Shown here piece after piece: positions 8,726 to 17,010 of a DNA stretch of 64,000 bases. Each line of letters opens with the position of its first letter. Position 1 is the first letter of the stretch. Origin of the DNA: Streptomyces thermodiastaticus (GTDB lineage: Bacteria; Actinomycetota; Actinomycetes; Streptomycetales; Streptomycetaceae); assembly GCF_014656135.1 (NCBI RefSeq), contig NZ_BNBV01000007.1, positions 1-64,000 of the forward strand. Reading direction: 5' to 3'. Position numbers and translations under genes: made by a program. The notes under the pieces were generated by a model. That model was given only the letters and a program-made list of their open reading frames with translations, was not told where the DNA came from and did no database searches.

Positions 8726-9718
8726 GTGCGAAAGGCGTGGGTCCTGGCGGGCGCTGCCGTGGGCTGCGTGCTGACCTTCGTACTGCTGCTCGTCGTCGGG
8801 GTGTACCTGGTCGGCGGCACCGTCGCGGGCGGGGGCTCCGTGGGACTGGCCAAGGGAGCGGTGCCCGCCGCCTACAAGGGGCTGGTCGAGAAGTGGGGCA
8901 ATCTCTGCCCGGCGCTGAACCCGGCCCTGCTGGCGGCCCAGCTGTACCAGGAGAGCGGCTTCAACCCCCGTGCCCAGTCCCCGGCGGCGGCGCAGGGGAT
9001 CGCGCAGTTCATCCCGGGCACCTGGGCGACGCACGGGGTGGACGGCAACGGTGACGGCAAGCGGGACGTGTGGGATCCGGCCGACGCGATCCCGTCGGCC
9101 GCCTCCTACGACTGCGAGCTGGCCCGGTACGTCAGGAGCGTGCCCGGCGACCGGACGCGGAACATGCTCGCGGCCTACAACGCGGGGCCGGACGCCGTAA
9201 TACAGCACCAGGGGGTGCCGCCGTACGCGGAGACCCGCAACTACGTGAAGACGATCAAGACGCTGGAGAAGAGCTTCGCCGCCCCCGTCACCCGTGTCGA
9301 TCCGTCCAGGCAGGCCGCCGGTGCGATCGCCTTCGCGCAGAGCAAGCTGGGCACGCCGTATCTGTGGGGCGGCAACGGCACCGCCGAGGAGGGCGGGCGG
9401 TTCGACTGCTCGGGGCTGACCAAGGCGGCGTACGAGAGCGTGGGCATCACGCTGCCGCGAGTGGCGAACGACCAGTACAACGCCGGTCCGCATCCCCGGC
9501 GGGAGGAGCTGCTGCCGGGAGACCTGGTGTTCTTCTCCGACGACCTGACGAACCCGCGGGCCATCCGGCACGTGGGCATCTATGTGGGCGGCGGGTACAT
9601 GATCGACGCGCCGAAGCCGGGGGCGGTGATCCGGTTCGACCCGATCGACACGCCGGACTACTTCGGGGCCACCCGGGTCACCGAGGATGGCGCAAAAGCG
9701 CTTCCCACCACGGTGTGA
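8726..9718 (+). CDS. Lytic transglycosylase / NlpC-P60 bifunctional wall hydrolase
   Basis: The 330-residue exported enzyme has an N-terminal transmembrane anchor or signal (AWVLAGAAVGCVLTFVLLLVV). Next comes an SLT domain (about residues 45-170) with the catalytic Glu in LYQESGFNP and the AAYNAGP motif, then an NlpC/P60 peptidase domain (about 190-320) with the catalytic Cys in RFDCSGLT and the His in IRHVGIYVG. It should cut both glycan strands and stem peptides of peptidoglycan. Such enzymes open the wall for type IV secretion machines, and this gene lies divergently next to such a cluster. GTG at 8726 is chosen over a GTG at 8699 because GAAGGGTGG precedes it at good spacing. Confidence 0.9.
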   Translation: MRKAWVLAGAAVGCVLTFVLLLVVGVYLVGGTVAGGGSVGLAKGAVPAAYKGLVEKWGNLCPALNPALLAAQLYQESGFNPRAQSPAAAQGIAQFIPGTWATHGVDGNGDGKRDVWDPADAIPSAASYDCELARYVRSVPGDRTRNMLAAYNAGPDAVIQHQGVPPYAETRNYVKTIKTLEKSFAAPVTRVDPSRQAAGAIAFAQSKLGTPYLWGGNGTAEEGGRFDCSGLTKAAYESVGITLPRVANDQYNAGPHPRREELLPGDLVFFSDDLTNPRAIRHVGIYVGGGYMIDAPKPGAVIRFDPIDTPDYFGATRVTEDGAKALPTTV

Positions 9719-9967
9719 GCGGAGCGTGAAACTCCCCCCTGAGCTGCGACGACGCGTATCTCTTCGATAACGTCTGCGTGATCATTCGGTGGAGCGTGGA
9801 ACGCGCCCGGCCGCGCCGTGCGTTGCTGTTGGCGTAGTCAAGCGGACGTCGGACTCGGTGCGTGTCGCACGCGTGTGCAGCGGAAGCGGATCTACGACCA
9901 CGGGGGGTGTCAGGGGCGGTGCACACACAGTGCGCCCGAAACCGTACGACGAAGGGGCCGCAGCACG

Positions 9968-10675
9968 ATGGCTGGACTCGCCGAATCCGGGTCGAACCCC
10001 GACGTCGACCTGCTCTATGACATCAACGGCCTGGCCGAGGACGCACCGCGCTGGTTCGACCGGGTCATGGAGTACGTCGGTGAGTACGGGCTGCTGCTGG
10101 CGTCGGTGCTGCTGGTGCTGTGGTGCTGGTGGTCGGTGCGCCGGCGGGGCGGCGAGGACGCCGCCGCGTCCGTGGCCGCGCTGGTGTGGGCGCCGCTGGC
10201 GGCGGGCATCGCGGTCCTGGTCAACGTGCCGATCCGCGACTTCGTGGCCCGGCCCCGTCCCTTCAAGGACCACCAGGGGCTGGACGTCCTGGTCACGGGC
10301 AAGGACGACTACTCCTTCGTCAGCGACCACGCGACCCTCACCATGGCGCTGGGCGTGGCGCTGTTCCTGGCCAACCGCCGGTTCGGGCTGGCCGGCATCG
10401 CCGTCGCGCTGCTGGAGGGCTTCTGCCGGGTCTACATGGGCGTGCACTACCCGACGGACGTGGTCGGCGGGTTCGCGCTGGGCACGGCGGTGGCGCTGCT
10501 GCTCGCCCCGATGGCCATGGCCGTGCTGACGCCGCTGCTGACCGCCGTGGGGCGCTCCCGGTGGGGCGGCCGGCTGGTGCGGGCACGGCGAGCGGAGGCC
10601 GGAGACGGCCCGGTGCTGTCCGAGGCGCGGGAGCAGGAGCCCGCCGCAGCCGAGGAGCGCGACCTGGCCGCCTGA
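9968..10675 (+). CDS. PAP2-family membrane phosphatase
   Basis: The 235-residue integral membrane protein carries the three phosphatase motifs of the PAP2 superfamily: RDFVARPRP (about residue 90), SFVSDHA (about 116) in place of the usual PSGH, and CRVYMGVHYPTD (about 155) matching R-x5-H-x3-D. Hydrophobic helices surround them. Likely substrates are phosphatidic acid, undecaprenyl pyrophosphate or similar lipid phosphates at the outer membrane face. The ATG has GAAGGGG about 12 bases upstream. The gene is monocistronic and converges on the flavin oxidase gene. Confidence 0.88.
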   Translation: MAGLAESGSNPDVDLLYDINGLAEDAPRWFDRVMEYVGEYGLLLASVLLVLWCWWSVRRRGGEDAAASVAALVWAPLAAGIAVLVNVPIRDFVARPRPFKDHQGLDVLVTGKDDYSFVSDHATLTMALGVALFLANRRFGLAGIAVALLEGFCRVYMGVHYPTDVVGGFALGTAVALLLAPMAMAVLTPLLTAVGRSRWGGRLVRARRAEAGDGPVLSEAREQEPAAAEERDLAA

Positions 10676-10719
10676 CGCAGCGGCCGCACGGTCACCGGGG
10701 AGCGGGGCCGCTGCGGTGC

Positions 10720-10742
10720 GCGGGGACCGTCACGGTCCCCGC
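10720..10742. terminator. Bidirectional hairpin between convergent genes
   Basis: GCGGGGACCGT (10720-10730) and ACGGTCCCCGC (10732-10742) form a near-perfect palindrome downstream of the PAP2 gene. It could terminate transcription of that gene and of the facing flavin oxidase gene. Confidence 0.7.
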
Positions 10743-10777
10743 GGGTGGCTGAAGAAGGGTCCCGTCACGCTCTGTGC

Positions 10778-10852
10778 GGACAGCGGACAGGGGACTGCGG
10801 ACAGGGGACAGGAACAGGGGACAGGGGACAGGGGACAGGGGACAGCGGACAC
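10778..10852 (+). repeat. Heptameric GGACAGG tandem repeat
   Basis: About nine units of the 7-base sequence GGACAGG, some with one or two changes or a deletion, run in tandem, most regularly from 10799 to 10852. It is a simple-sequence repeat in the gap between convergent genes and ends about 30 bases before the oxidase stop codon. Confidence 0.85.
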
Positions 10853-10881
10853 GGCGGAAGCGGAGGCCCTGTCACACACCC

Positions 10882-12462
10882 TCACACACCCTGCGGGTAG
10901 TCGAAGAAGCGGTCCGGGTCGTACGTCTGCTTCACCGTGGCCAGGCGCGGTGCGGCGGCACCGTAGTAGGCCGTGCGCCAGTCGGTCAGGGTGGGGTCGG
11001 TGTAGTTCTGGTAGGCCGCACCGGAGGCGTACGGGCGCATGGCGGTATGGGCCGACGCCAGCCAGGACCGGGCGGTGCTGCCGGACGTGCCGGGCTCCCA
11101 GGACGCGATGTACTGGGCGAGCATGCGCGAGGTGCGGTGGACGAAGGCCGTCGCGGTGGGCGCGACCCGGTTGACGGCGCCGCCGAGCGCGGTGAGCGCG
11201 ATGCTGCCCGCGCCGCCGCGGACCGAGCGCAGCTGGGCCAGCAGGGTCTGGACGCCGGCCACGGTCAGGGAGCGGTCGAAGAAGTCGGAGCGGGCCGCGT
11301 AGGTCTCGCGGCCGAGCCGGCCCTCCCGGGAGCGGCCCGGGGTGGAGCCGGGCAGGTGGCACTGGGGTTCGGTGGGGAAGGACGAGCAGCCCGCGTACGC
11401 CTCCATGGCCTCCTCGTAGGAGTGCCGCTTGAGCGTCACGCCTGACGCGGAGGCGCCGATGCGGGCGGCCAGGCGGTCCACCGCGTTCTGCAGCTCGCCG
11501 TAGGTGCCCAGGGAGAAGGCGGCCACGGAGACGACGGGGGTGCCGCCCGGGGTGGCGGACAGGTGCAGGGCGGACCAGATCTCGTCCGGCTGGTCGGGAC
11601 CCCACTCCTGCCAGGCCGTCACCACCGCCGCCGCCCTGGTCCACGGCCAGGTCATGTAGGCCGAGACGGCCTGGGGCGCGGGGTGGGTGCGGAAGCGCAG
11701 CTCGGTGACGACGCCGAAGTTGCCGTTGCCGGCGCCGCGCAGCGCCCAGAACAGGTCGGGGTGCTCGGTGGCGTTCGCCGTCAGCTGCCGGCCGTCGGCG
11801 GTGACGATCGTTGCCTGGGTGAGGCTGTCGCAGGTCAGGCCGTAGGCGCGGGAGACCACTCCGTGGCCGCCGCCGAGGACCAGGCCGGAGACGCCGACGG
11901 TCGGGCAGGAACCGGCGGGTATCGTCACGCCCTTCGCGGCGAGCGCGCGGTAGACGTCGATGAGCTTGGCGCCGGCGCCCACGACCGCCGTGCTGCCGAA
12001 GGTCCTGACCTGGTCCATCCGTGACACGTCCACGATGAGGCGGCCGTCGCCGGAGGAGTAGCCGGCGTAGGAGTGGCCGCCGTTGCGCAGGGCGACGCGC
12101 AGGCGGTGGGCGCGGGCGTAGGCGAGGAGCGTGCGGACGTCCTCGGCGTGGGCGGCATAGGCGACCGCGGCGGGCGTGAGGGTGTCGAAACGGGTGTTGT
12201 ACAGCTGCCGGGCGGTGCTCCAGCCCGAGTCGCCGGGACGCAGCAGGGTGCCGTCCAGGTCGCGGGCGAGCGCGGACCAGGAGGCGGCGGCACCGGTTTG
12301 TGCGCCCGGCGGCCTGGTGCGGCCGGTCGTCGGCGGGGTGGTGCCCGTGGCCGGGGTGCCGGTCCGGTGACCGGCCGCGCCGGCCGTCCCGCCGCTGCAC
12401 GCGGCCGTGGCGACCGCCGCCGCCACCGCGGTGCCCTGCCTGATGAACGCCCGCCGTTCCAT
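10882..12462 (-). CDS. Secreted BBE-type FAD-dependent oxidoreductase
   Basis: The 526-residue protein has a Tat-type lipoprotein signal: RRAFIRQG at the N terminus and a Cys at the end of the hydrophobic stretch (VATAACSGG). An FAD_binding_4 domain covers about residues 90-260, and a berberine-bridge (BBE) segment NYTDPTLTDWRTAYYG lies near the C terminus. His in RNGGHSYAGYS and Cys in GSCPTVGVSG match the two covalent FAD attachment residues of bicovalent flavin oxidases. It probably oxidises a sugar or a natural product outside the cell. The ATG follows a GAGGGGCGAGGG ribosome-binding region. No obvious partner gene adjoins it. Confidence 0.9.
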   Translation of the reverse strand: MERRAFIRQGTAVAAAVATAACSGGTAGAAGHRTGTPATGTTPPTTGRTRPPGAQTGAAASWSALARDLDGTLLRPGDSGWSTARQLYNTRFDTLTPAAVAYAAHAEDVRTLLAYARAHRLRVALRNGGHSYAGYSSGDGRLIVDVSRMDQVRTFGSTAVVGAGAKLIDVYRALAAKGVTIPAGSCPTVGVSGLVLGGGHGVVSRAYGLTCDSLTQATIVTADGRQLTANATEHPDLFWALRGAGNGNFGVVTELRFRTHPAPQAVSAYMTWPWTRAAAVVTAWQEWGPDQPDEIWSALHLSATPGGTPVVSVAAFSLGTYGELQNAVDRLAARIGASASGVTLKRHSYEEAMEAYAGCSSFPTEPQCHLPGSTPGRSREGRLGRETYAARSDFFDRSLTVAGVQTLLAQLRSVRGGAGSIALTALGGAVNRVAPTATAFVHRTSRMLAQYIASWEPGTSGSTARSWLASAHTAMRPYASGAAYQNYTDPTLTDWRTAYYGAAAPRLATVKQTYDPDRFFDYPQGV

Positions 12463-12605
12463 GCCCTCGCCCCTCTCGTGCCGTCGTGGAGCGAGACGAG
12501 CGCCCGGGCCCGGCGGTTGCGCCTGCGGTACGCGCCGGGGCGCATTGTGACCGTCGTGCGCCCGGTGGATGCGCCGTGCGCGGCCTCACCGCGGCGACGG
12601 GAGGG

Positions 12606-12649
12606 GTTCACCCCTCGTTCACTTCCGGCCATCGGCGGCTTCACCTGTT
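12606..12649 (+). promoter_or_regulatory. PHO boxes (PhoP operator) upstream of pstS
   Basis: Four consecutive 11-base units are visible: GTTCACCCCTC (12606), GTTCACTTCCG (12617), a degenerate unit GCCATCGGCGG (12628) and CTTCACCTGTT (12639). This matches the streptomycete PHO box built of 11-nt direct repeats of GTTCACC, bound by PhoP under phosphate limitation. It lies about 110 bases upstream of the pstS start. Confidence 0.88.
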
Positions 12650-12759
12650 CTGCCTACTTTCGGCCGTACCCGGTGCTGATGCGTGCATGTCGGTGCATCG
12701 GCATCCCCAGTCCTCGCACGCCGCCGAACAGGACGGCGGCTCCTGGAAGGAACTCTTTC

Positions 12760-13890
12760 GTGAAGCTTCAGCGCATGAACCGGCGAGCCCTCGCCCTCGG
12801 CGCTCTCGCCGCCTGCGGCGCCCTGACCCTCACGGCGTGCGGCTCCGACGACAACGGCGGCACCGGCGCCTCGGCCGGCTCGTCCTCCGCGGCCGCCACG
12901 AGCACGATCGACTGCGGCGGCGCCAAGGGCCAGGTGCAGGCCTCCGGTTCGTCGGCGCAGAAGAACGCCATCGACGCCTGGGTCAAGACGTACGGCCAGG
13001 CCTGCAAGGACGTGCAGATCAACTACAACCCGACCGGCTCGGGCGCGGGCATCACCGCGTTCCTGCAGGGGCAGACCGCCTTCGCCGGGTCGGACTCGCC
13101 GCTGAAGCCCGAGGAGATCGAGCAGTCCGCGAAGGTCTGCTCCGGCGGCCACGCCATCGACCTGCCCATGGTCGGCGGCCCGATCGCCATCGGCTACAAC
13201 GTGCCGGGCGTGGACAGCCTGGTCCTCGACCCGTCGACCATCGCCAAGATCTTCAACGGCCGGATCACCAACTGGAACGACGAGGCGATCAAGAAGCTCA
13301 ACCCGGACGCGAAGCTGCCCGATCTGAAGATCCAGGCCTTCCACCGCTCCGACGAGTCCGGCACCACCGACAACTTCACCAAGTACCTGATCGCCACCGC
13401 CAAGGCCGACTGGCCGTACTCGGGCGGCAAGGCCTGGCAGGCCAAGGGCGGCCAGTCCGCGCAGGGTTCCTCCGGCCTGGCGCAGCAGGTCAAGCAGACC
13501 GCCGGCGCGATCTCCTACTTCGAGCTGTCCTACGCCTCCGACGGCATCAAGACCGTCGACCTGAAGACCGCGGCCGCCACCCCGGCCAAGGCCACCGTGG
13601 AGAACGCCACCAAGGCCATCGCCTCCGCGCAGGTCACCGGCACCGGCAAGGACCTGGCGCTGAAGCTGAACTACGCGCCCGAGGAGGACGGCGCCTATCC
13701 GCTGACCCTGGTCACCTACGAGATCGTCTGCGACAAGGGCAACAAGCCGGCCACCCTGCCGGCGGTGAAGTCCTTCCTGTCCTACATCGCCTCCGAGGAC
13801 GGCCAGAAGCAGCTGGCCGACGCCGCCTACGCGCCGATCCCCGAGGAGATCGCCGCCAAGGTCCGCACCACGGTCGAGGGCCTGAGCTGA
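12760..13890 (+). CDS. pstS: Phosphate ABC transporter substrate-binding lipoprotein PstS
   Basis: The 376-residue lipoprotein captures inorganic phosphate outside the membrane for the PstCAB permease. It has a signal peptide with lipobox LTLTACGS. Phosphate-binding loops are typical of PstS: GSSAQKNAI after the mature start, NPTGSGAGI, AFAGSDSPL, and RSDESGTTDNFTKYL. GTG at 12760 is chosen because GGAAGG lies nine bases upstream; the next in-frame start is five codons in. The PHO boxes upstream and the pstCAB genes downstream make phosphate-starvation control by PhoP nearly certain. Confidence 0.97.
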   Translation: MKLQRMNRRALALGALAACGALTLTACGSDDNGGTGASAGSSSAAATSTIDCGGAKGQVQASGSSAQKNAIDAWVKTYGQACKDVQINYNPTGSGAGITAFLQGQTAFAGSDSPLKPEEIEQSAKVCSGGHAIDLPMVGGPIAIGYNVPGVDSLVLDPSTIAKIFNGRITNWNDEAIKKLNPDAKLPDLKIQAFHRSDESGTTDNFTKYLIATAKADWPYSGGKAWQAKGGQSAQGSSGLAQQVKQTAGAISYFELSYASDGIKTVDLKTAAATPAKATVENATKAIASAQVTGTGKDLALKLNYAPEEDGAYPLTLVTYEIVCDKGNKPATLPAVKSFLSYIASEDGQKQLADAAYAPIPEEIAAKVRTTVEGLS

Positions 13891-13997
13891 GCACGCGGCC
13901 GGCGCCCCACCGCACACACGGGACCCGGCCGCACCGTCCGGTGCACCGCCGCCAGGAGCCGGCCTGAAGGGTACGGCTCCGCAGACCGGAGAAGCCG

Positions 13998-15005
13998 ATG
14001 CAGACATCCACACAGCACACCGACCCCGCTTCGACCCTGACGGCGCCGGACCGGGCCGCCGCCCGGCCCGATGCCCGGGGCGTGATGCGCCCCGGCGACC
14101 GCGTCTTCCTCGGTCTGTCCCGCGGGGCCGGCATCCTGCTTCTGGTGATCATGGCCGCGATCGCGGTCTTCCTCACCTACCGCGCCGTCCTCGCCATCAG
14201 CAAGGACGACGGCAACTTCCTGACCACCTTCGAATGGAACACCGGCGTGCTGCCGGCGAAGTTCGGCATCGCCGTGCTCGCGTTCGGCACGCTCGTCTCG
14301 TCGGTCGTCGCCATGGCCCTGGCGGTGCCCGTCGCCGTGGGCATCGCCCTGTTCCTCACCCACTACGCGCCGCGCCGGCTGGCCGGCCCCATCGCCTATG
14401 TGATCGACCTGCTGGCCGCCGTGCCGTCGATCGTCTACGGCCTGTGGGGCGCCCTGGTGCTCGTGCCGCACCTGAACGGCCTGTACGGATGGCTGGACAC
14501 CGTCCTCGGCTGGACCGGCGTGCTGTCCTGGCAGGGCGGTGCCCCGCGCTCGCTGCTCACCGTCGGCATCCTGCTGGCGATCATGATCCTGCCGATCATC
14601 ACCAACGTCAGCCGTGAGGTGTTCCGGCAGGTGCCGCGCATGCACGAGGAGGCCGCCCTGGCCCTCGGCGCCACCCGGTGGGAGGTCGTCCGCATGGCGG
14701 TGCTGCCCTTCGGGCGCTCCGGGGTGATCTCCGCCTCGATGCTCGGTCTGGGCCGTGCGCTCGGCGAGACGATGGCCGTGGCCACCGTGCTCTCCCCGAC
14801 CTTCGACATCCAGGCCAGCCTGCTCGACCCGGGCGGCGGCACTTTCGCGCAGAACATCGCGAGCAAGTTCAACGAGGCCACCGAGTTCGGCCAGGACGCG
14901 CTGATCGCCTCCGGTCTCGTGCTGTTCGTGATCACTCTGCTGGTCAACGGCGCCGCCCGCCTGATCATCAACCGTCGCTCGGAGTACTCGGGGGCCCACG
15001 CATGA
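13998..15005 (+). CDS. pstC: Phosphate ABC transporter permease PstC
   Basis: The 335-residue inner-membrane permease has about six helices and the binding-protein-dependent transport EAA loop ALALGATRWEVVRMAVLP near residue 220. With PstA it forms the phosphate channel driven by PstB. It starts 107 bases after pstS, a gap containing GC-rich inverted sequences that may tune permease expression relative to PstS. Its stop overlaps the pstA start in ATGA. Confidence 0.96.
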   Translation: MQTSTQHTDPASTLTAPDRAAARPDARGVMRPGDRVFLGLSRGAGILLLVIMAAIAVFLTYRAVLAISKDDGNFLTTFEWNTGVLPAKFGIAVLAFGTLVSSVVAMALAVPVAVGIALFLTHYAPRRLAGPIAYVIDLLAAVPSIVYGLWGALVLVPHLNGLYGWLDTVLGWTGVLSWQGGAPRSLLTVGILLAIMILPIITNVSREVFRQVPRMHEEAALALGATRWEVVRMAVLPFGRSGVISASMLGLGRALGETMAVATVLSPTFDIQASLLDPGGGTFAQNIASKFNEATEFGQDALIASGLVLFVITLLVNGAARLIINRRSEYSGAHA

Positions 15006-16066
15006 CAACTCCGGCCGTCACCGACCGTCCCGCCGGCGCGCTGCGCGGCGGCCGCCTGCCGAGGTGGTTCCCGCTCGCCGTCGTCGCGGCCTCGATCGTC
15101 GTCGCCGTGGCCATCGGCCTGGGCGCGGGCCTGCACAGCACGGTGCAGTGGGGGCTGATCGCCGCGCTGCTCGCCGTGGGCGGCACCTACGCCGTCGCCG
15201 CCCGCGTCGAGGGCCGCCGGCAGGCCAGGGACCGGGTGGCCACCAGCCTGGTCTGGGTCTGCTTCCTCGTCGCCGTGATCCCGCTGGCCTCCCTGATCTG
15301 GGCCACCCTCCGGCGCGGCGTGAAGGTGCTGGACGGCTACTTCCTCACCCACTCCATGGCCGGGGTCGCCGACACCGAACCCGGCGGCGGCGTCTACCAC
15401 GCCCTGCTCGGCACCCTGGAACAGGTGGGCCTGGCCACCGTGATCGCCGTGCCGGTCGGGGTGCTCACCGCGGTCTACCTGGTGGAGTACGGGCGCGGAG
15501 GACTGGCCCGGGCGGTCACCTTCTTCGTCGACGTCATGACGGGCATCCCGTCGATCGTCGCCGGGCTGTTCGTGCTCAGCTTCTGGATCCTGATCCTTAA
15601 GATGGGCTACTCCGGCTTCGCCGGTTCGCTGGCCCTGGCGATCCTGATGATGCCGGTGGTGGTCCGCTCCACCGAGGAGATGCTCAAGCTGGTGCCGCGC
15701 GAGCTGCGCGAGGCCTCCCTCGCCCTCGGCGTGCCGAAGTGGCGGACGATCCTGAAGGTGGTCCTGCCGACCAGTCTGGGCGGCATCGTCACCGGTGTGA
15801 TGCTCTCCATCGCCCGCGTCACCGGCGAGACCGCCCCGGTGCTGCTGCTGGTGTGGGGGACGAACTTCATCAACGCCAACCCCTTCAGCGATCCGCAGGC
15901 CTCGCTGCCGCTGTTCATCTACCAGCAGTACGCCAACAGCGCCGGCGCCGGAGCCGCCTACGACCGTGCCTGGGCGGCGGCCCTCACTCTCATCGCCTTC
16001 GTGATGATCCTCAACCTGGTGGCGCGCGGCATCGCCCGCTTCACGGCGCCCACGACCGGTCGCTGA
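15002..16066 (+). CDS. pstA: Phosphate ABC transporter permease PstA
   Basis: The 354-residue permease partner of PstC carries the EAA loop ASLALGVPKWRTILKVVLP near residue 240 and several hydrophobic helices. Its N-terminal part has two extra hydrophobic segments before the transport domain. The ATG overlaps the pstC TGA by four bases, so translation is coupled. The family and the operon position make the assignment secure. Confidence 0.96.
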   Translation: MTTPAVTDRPAGALRGGRLPRWFPLAVVAASIVVAVAIGLGAGLHSTVQWGLIAALLAVGGTYAVAARVEGRRQARDRVATSLVWVCFLVAVIPLASLIWATLRRGVKVLDGYFLTHSMAGVADTEPGGGVYHALLGTLEQVGLATVIAVPVGVLTAVYLVEYGRGGLARAVTFFVDVMTGIPSIVAGLFVLSFWILILKMGYSGFAGSLALAILMMPVVVRSTEEMLKLVPRELREASLALGVPKWRTILKVVLPTSLGGIVTGVMLSIARVTGETAPVLLLVWGTNFINANPFSDPQASLPLFIYQQYANSAGAGAAYDRAWAAALTLIAFVMILNLVARGIARFTAPTTGR

Positions 16067-16108
16067 CGCGGCCCTGCAAGCGACCGAGACGGAACGGAAG
16101 GGACAGCC

Positions 16109-16885
16109 ATGTCCAAACGCATCGATGTGAGCGGGCTCACCGCCTACTACGGCGCCCACAAGGCGATCGAGGACATCTCGATGACCATCGAGCCACGCAC
16201 GGTGACGGCGTTCATCGGGCCGTCCGGCTGCGGCAAGTCGACGTTCCTGCGCACGCTGAACCGGATGCACGAGGTCACCCCGGGCGGCCGGGTCGAGGGC
16301 AAGGTGCTGCTGGACGGCGAGGACCTGTACGGGCCCGGGGTGGACCCGGTCGCCGTGCGGCGCCAGGTGGGGATGGTCTTCCAGCGGCCCAACCCCTTCC
16401 CCACCATGTCCGTCTTCGACAACGTGGCCGCCGGGCTCCGGCTGAACGGCGTGCGGAAGAAGAGCGACCTGAGCGACATCGTGGAGAAGTCGCTCAAGGG
16501 CGCCAACCTGTGGAACGAGGTCAAGGACCGCCTGGACAAGCCGGGCGCCGGGCTCTCCGGCGGTCAGCAGCAGCGGCTGTGCATCGCCCGTGCGATCGCG
16601 GTCGAGCCGGAGGTGCTGCTGATGGACGAGCCCTGCTCCGCGCTCGACCCGATCTCCACGCTCGCCGTCGAGGACCTGATCGGGGAGCTGAAGGAGCGGT
16701 TCACGATCGTCATCGTGACGCACAACATGCAGCAGGCCGCGCGGGTGTCGGACCGGACGGCGTTCTTCAACCTGGCCGGGGTGGGCCGGCCGGGCCGGCT
16801 GATCGAGATAGACGACACCGAGCGGATCTTCTCCAACCCGTCGGTGCAGGCGACGGAGGACTACATCTCCGGCCGCTTCGGCTGA
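16109..16885 (+). CDS. pstB: Phosphate ABC transporter ATPase PstB
   Basis: The 258-residue ATP-binding subunit has Walker [10 protein letters not shown], the Q-loop VFQRPNPFP typical of PstB, signature LSGGQQQRL, Walker [13 protein letters not shown] and the switch His in IVTHNMQQA. It powers phosphate import through PstCA. It is the last gene of pstSCAB, 42 bases after pstA. A palindromic terminator follows. Confidence 0.97.
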   Translation: MSKRIDVSGLTAYYGAHKAIEDISMTIEPRTVTAFIGPSGCGKSTFLRTLNRMHEVTPGGRVEGKVLLDGEDLYGPGVDPVAVRRQVGMVFQRPNPFPTMSVFDNVAAGLRLNGVRKKSDLSDIVEKSLKGANLWNEVKDRLDKPGAGLSGGQQQRLCIARAIAVEPEVLLMDEPCSALDPISTLAVEDLIGELKERFTIVIVTHNMQQAARVSDRTAFFNLAGVGRPGRLIEIDDTERIFSNPSVQATEDYISGRFG

Positions 16886-16955
16886 CAGTCGCCCGTGCCG
16901 GCCGTCAGGACTCCTCGCGGTGCTGCATGGCGGTGCCGCCGCGAGGACGCGAAAA

Positions 16956-16991
16956 GGGCCCGTCCCCGGATCCGGATCCGGGGACGGGCCC
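16956..16991. terminator. Bidirectional terminator between pstB and pit
   Basis: A perfect 36-base palindrome has its left half GGGCCCGTCCCCGGATCC at 16956-16973 and the exact inverse complement at 16974-16991. AAAA directly precedes it, giving a U-tract for the leftward (pit) transcript. It separates two convergent phosphate-uptake units. Confidence 0.9.
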
Positions 16992-17010
16992 GCGCGTTCG
17001 CGAGGCCGGC

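Noticed and set aside
756..9718. Integrated conjugative element
   Set aside because: There is no integrase, relaxase, replication gene, tRNA attachment site or flanking repeat, and base composition and codon use match the rest of the window.
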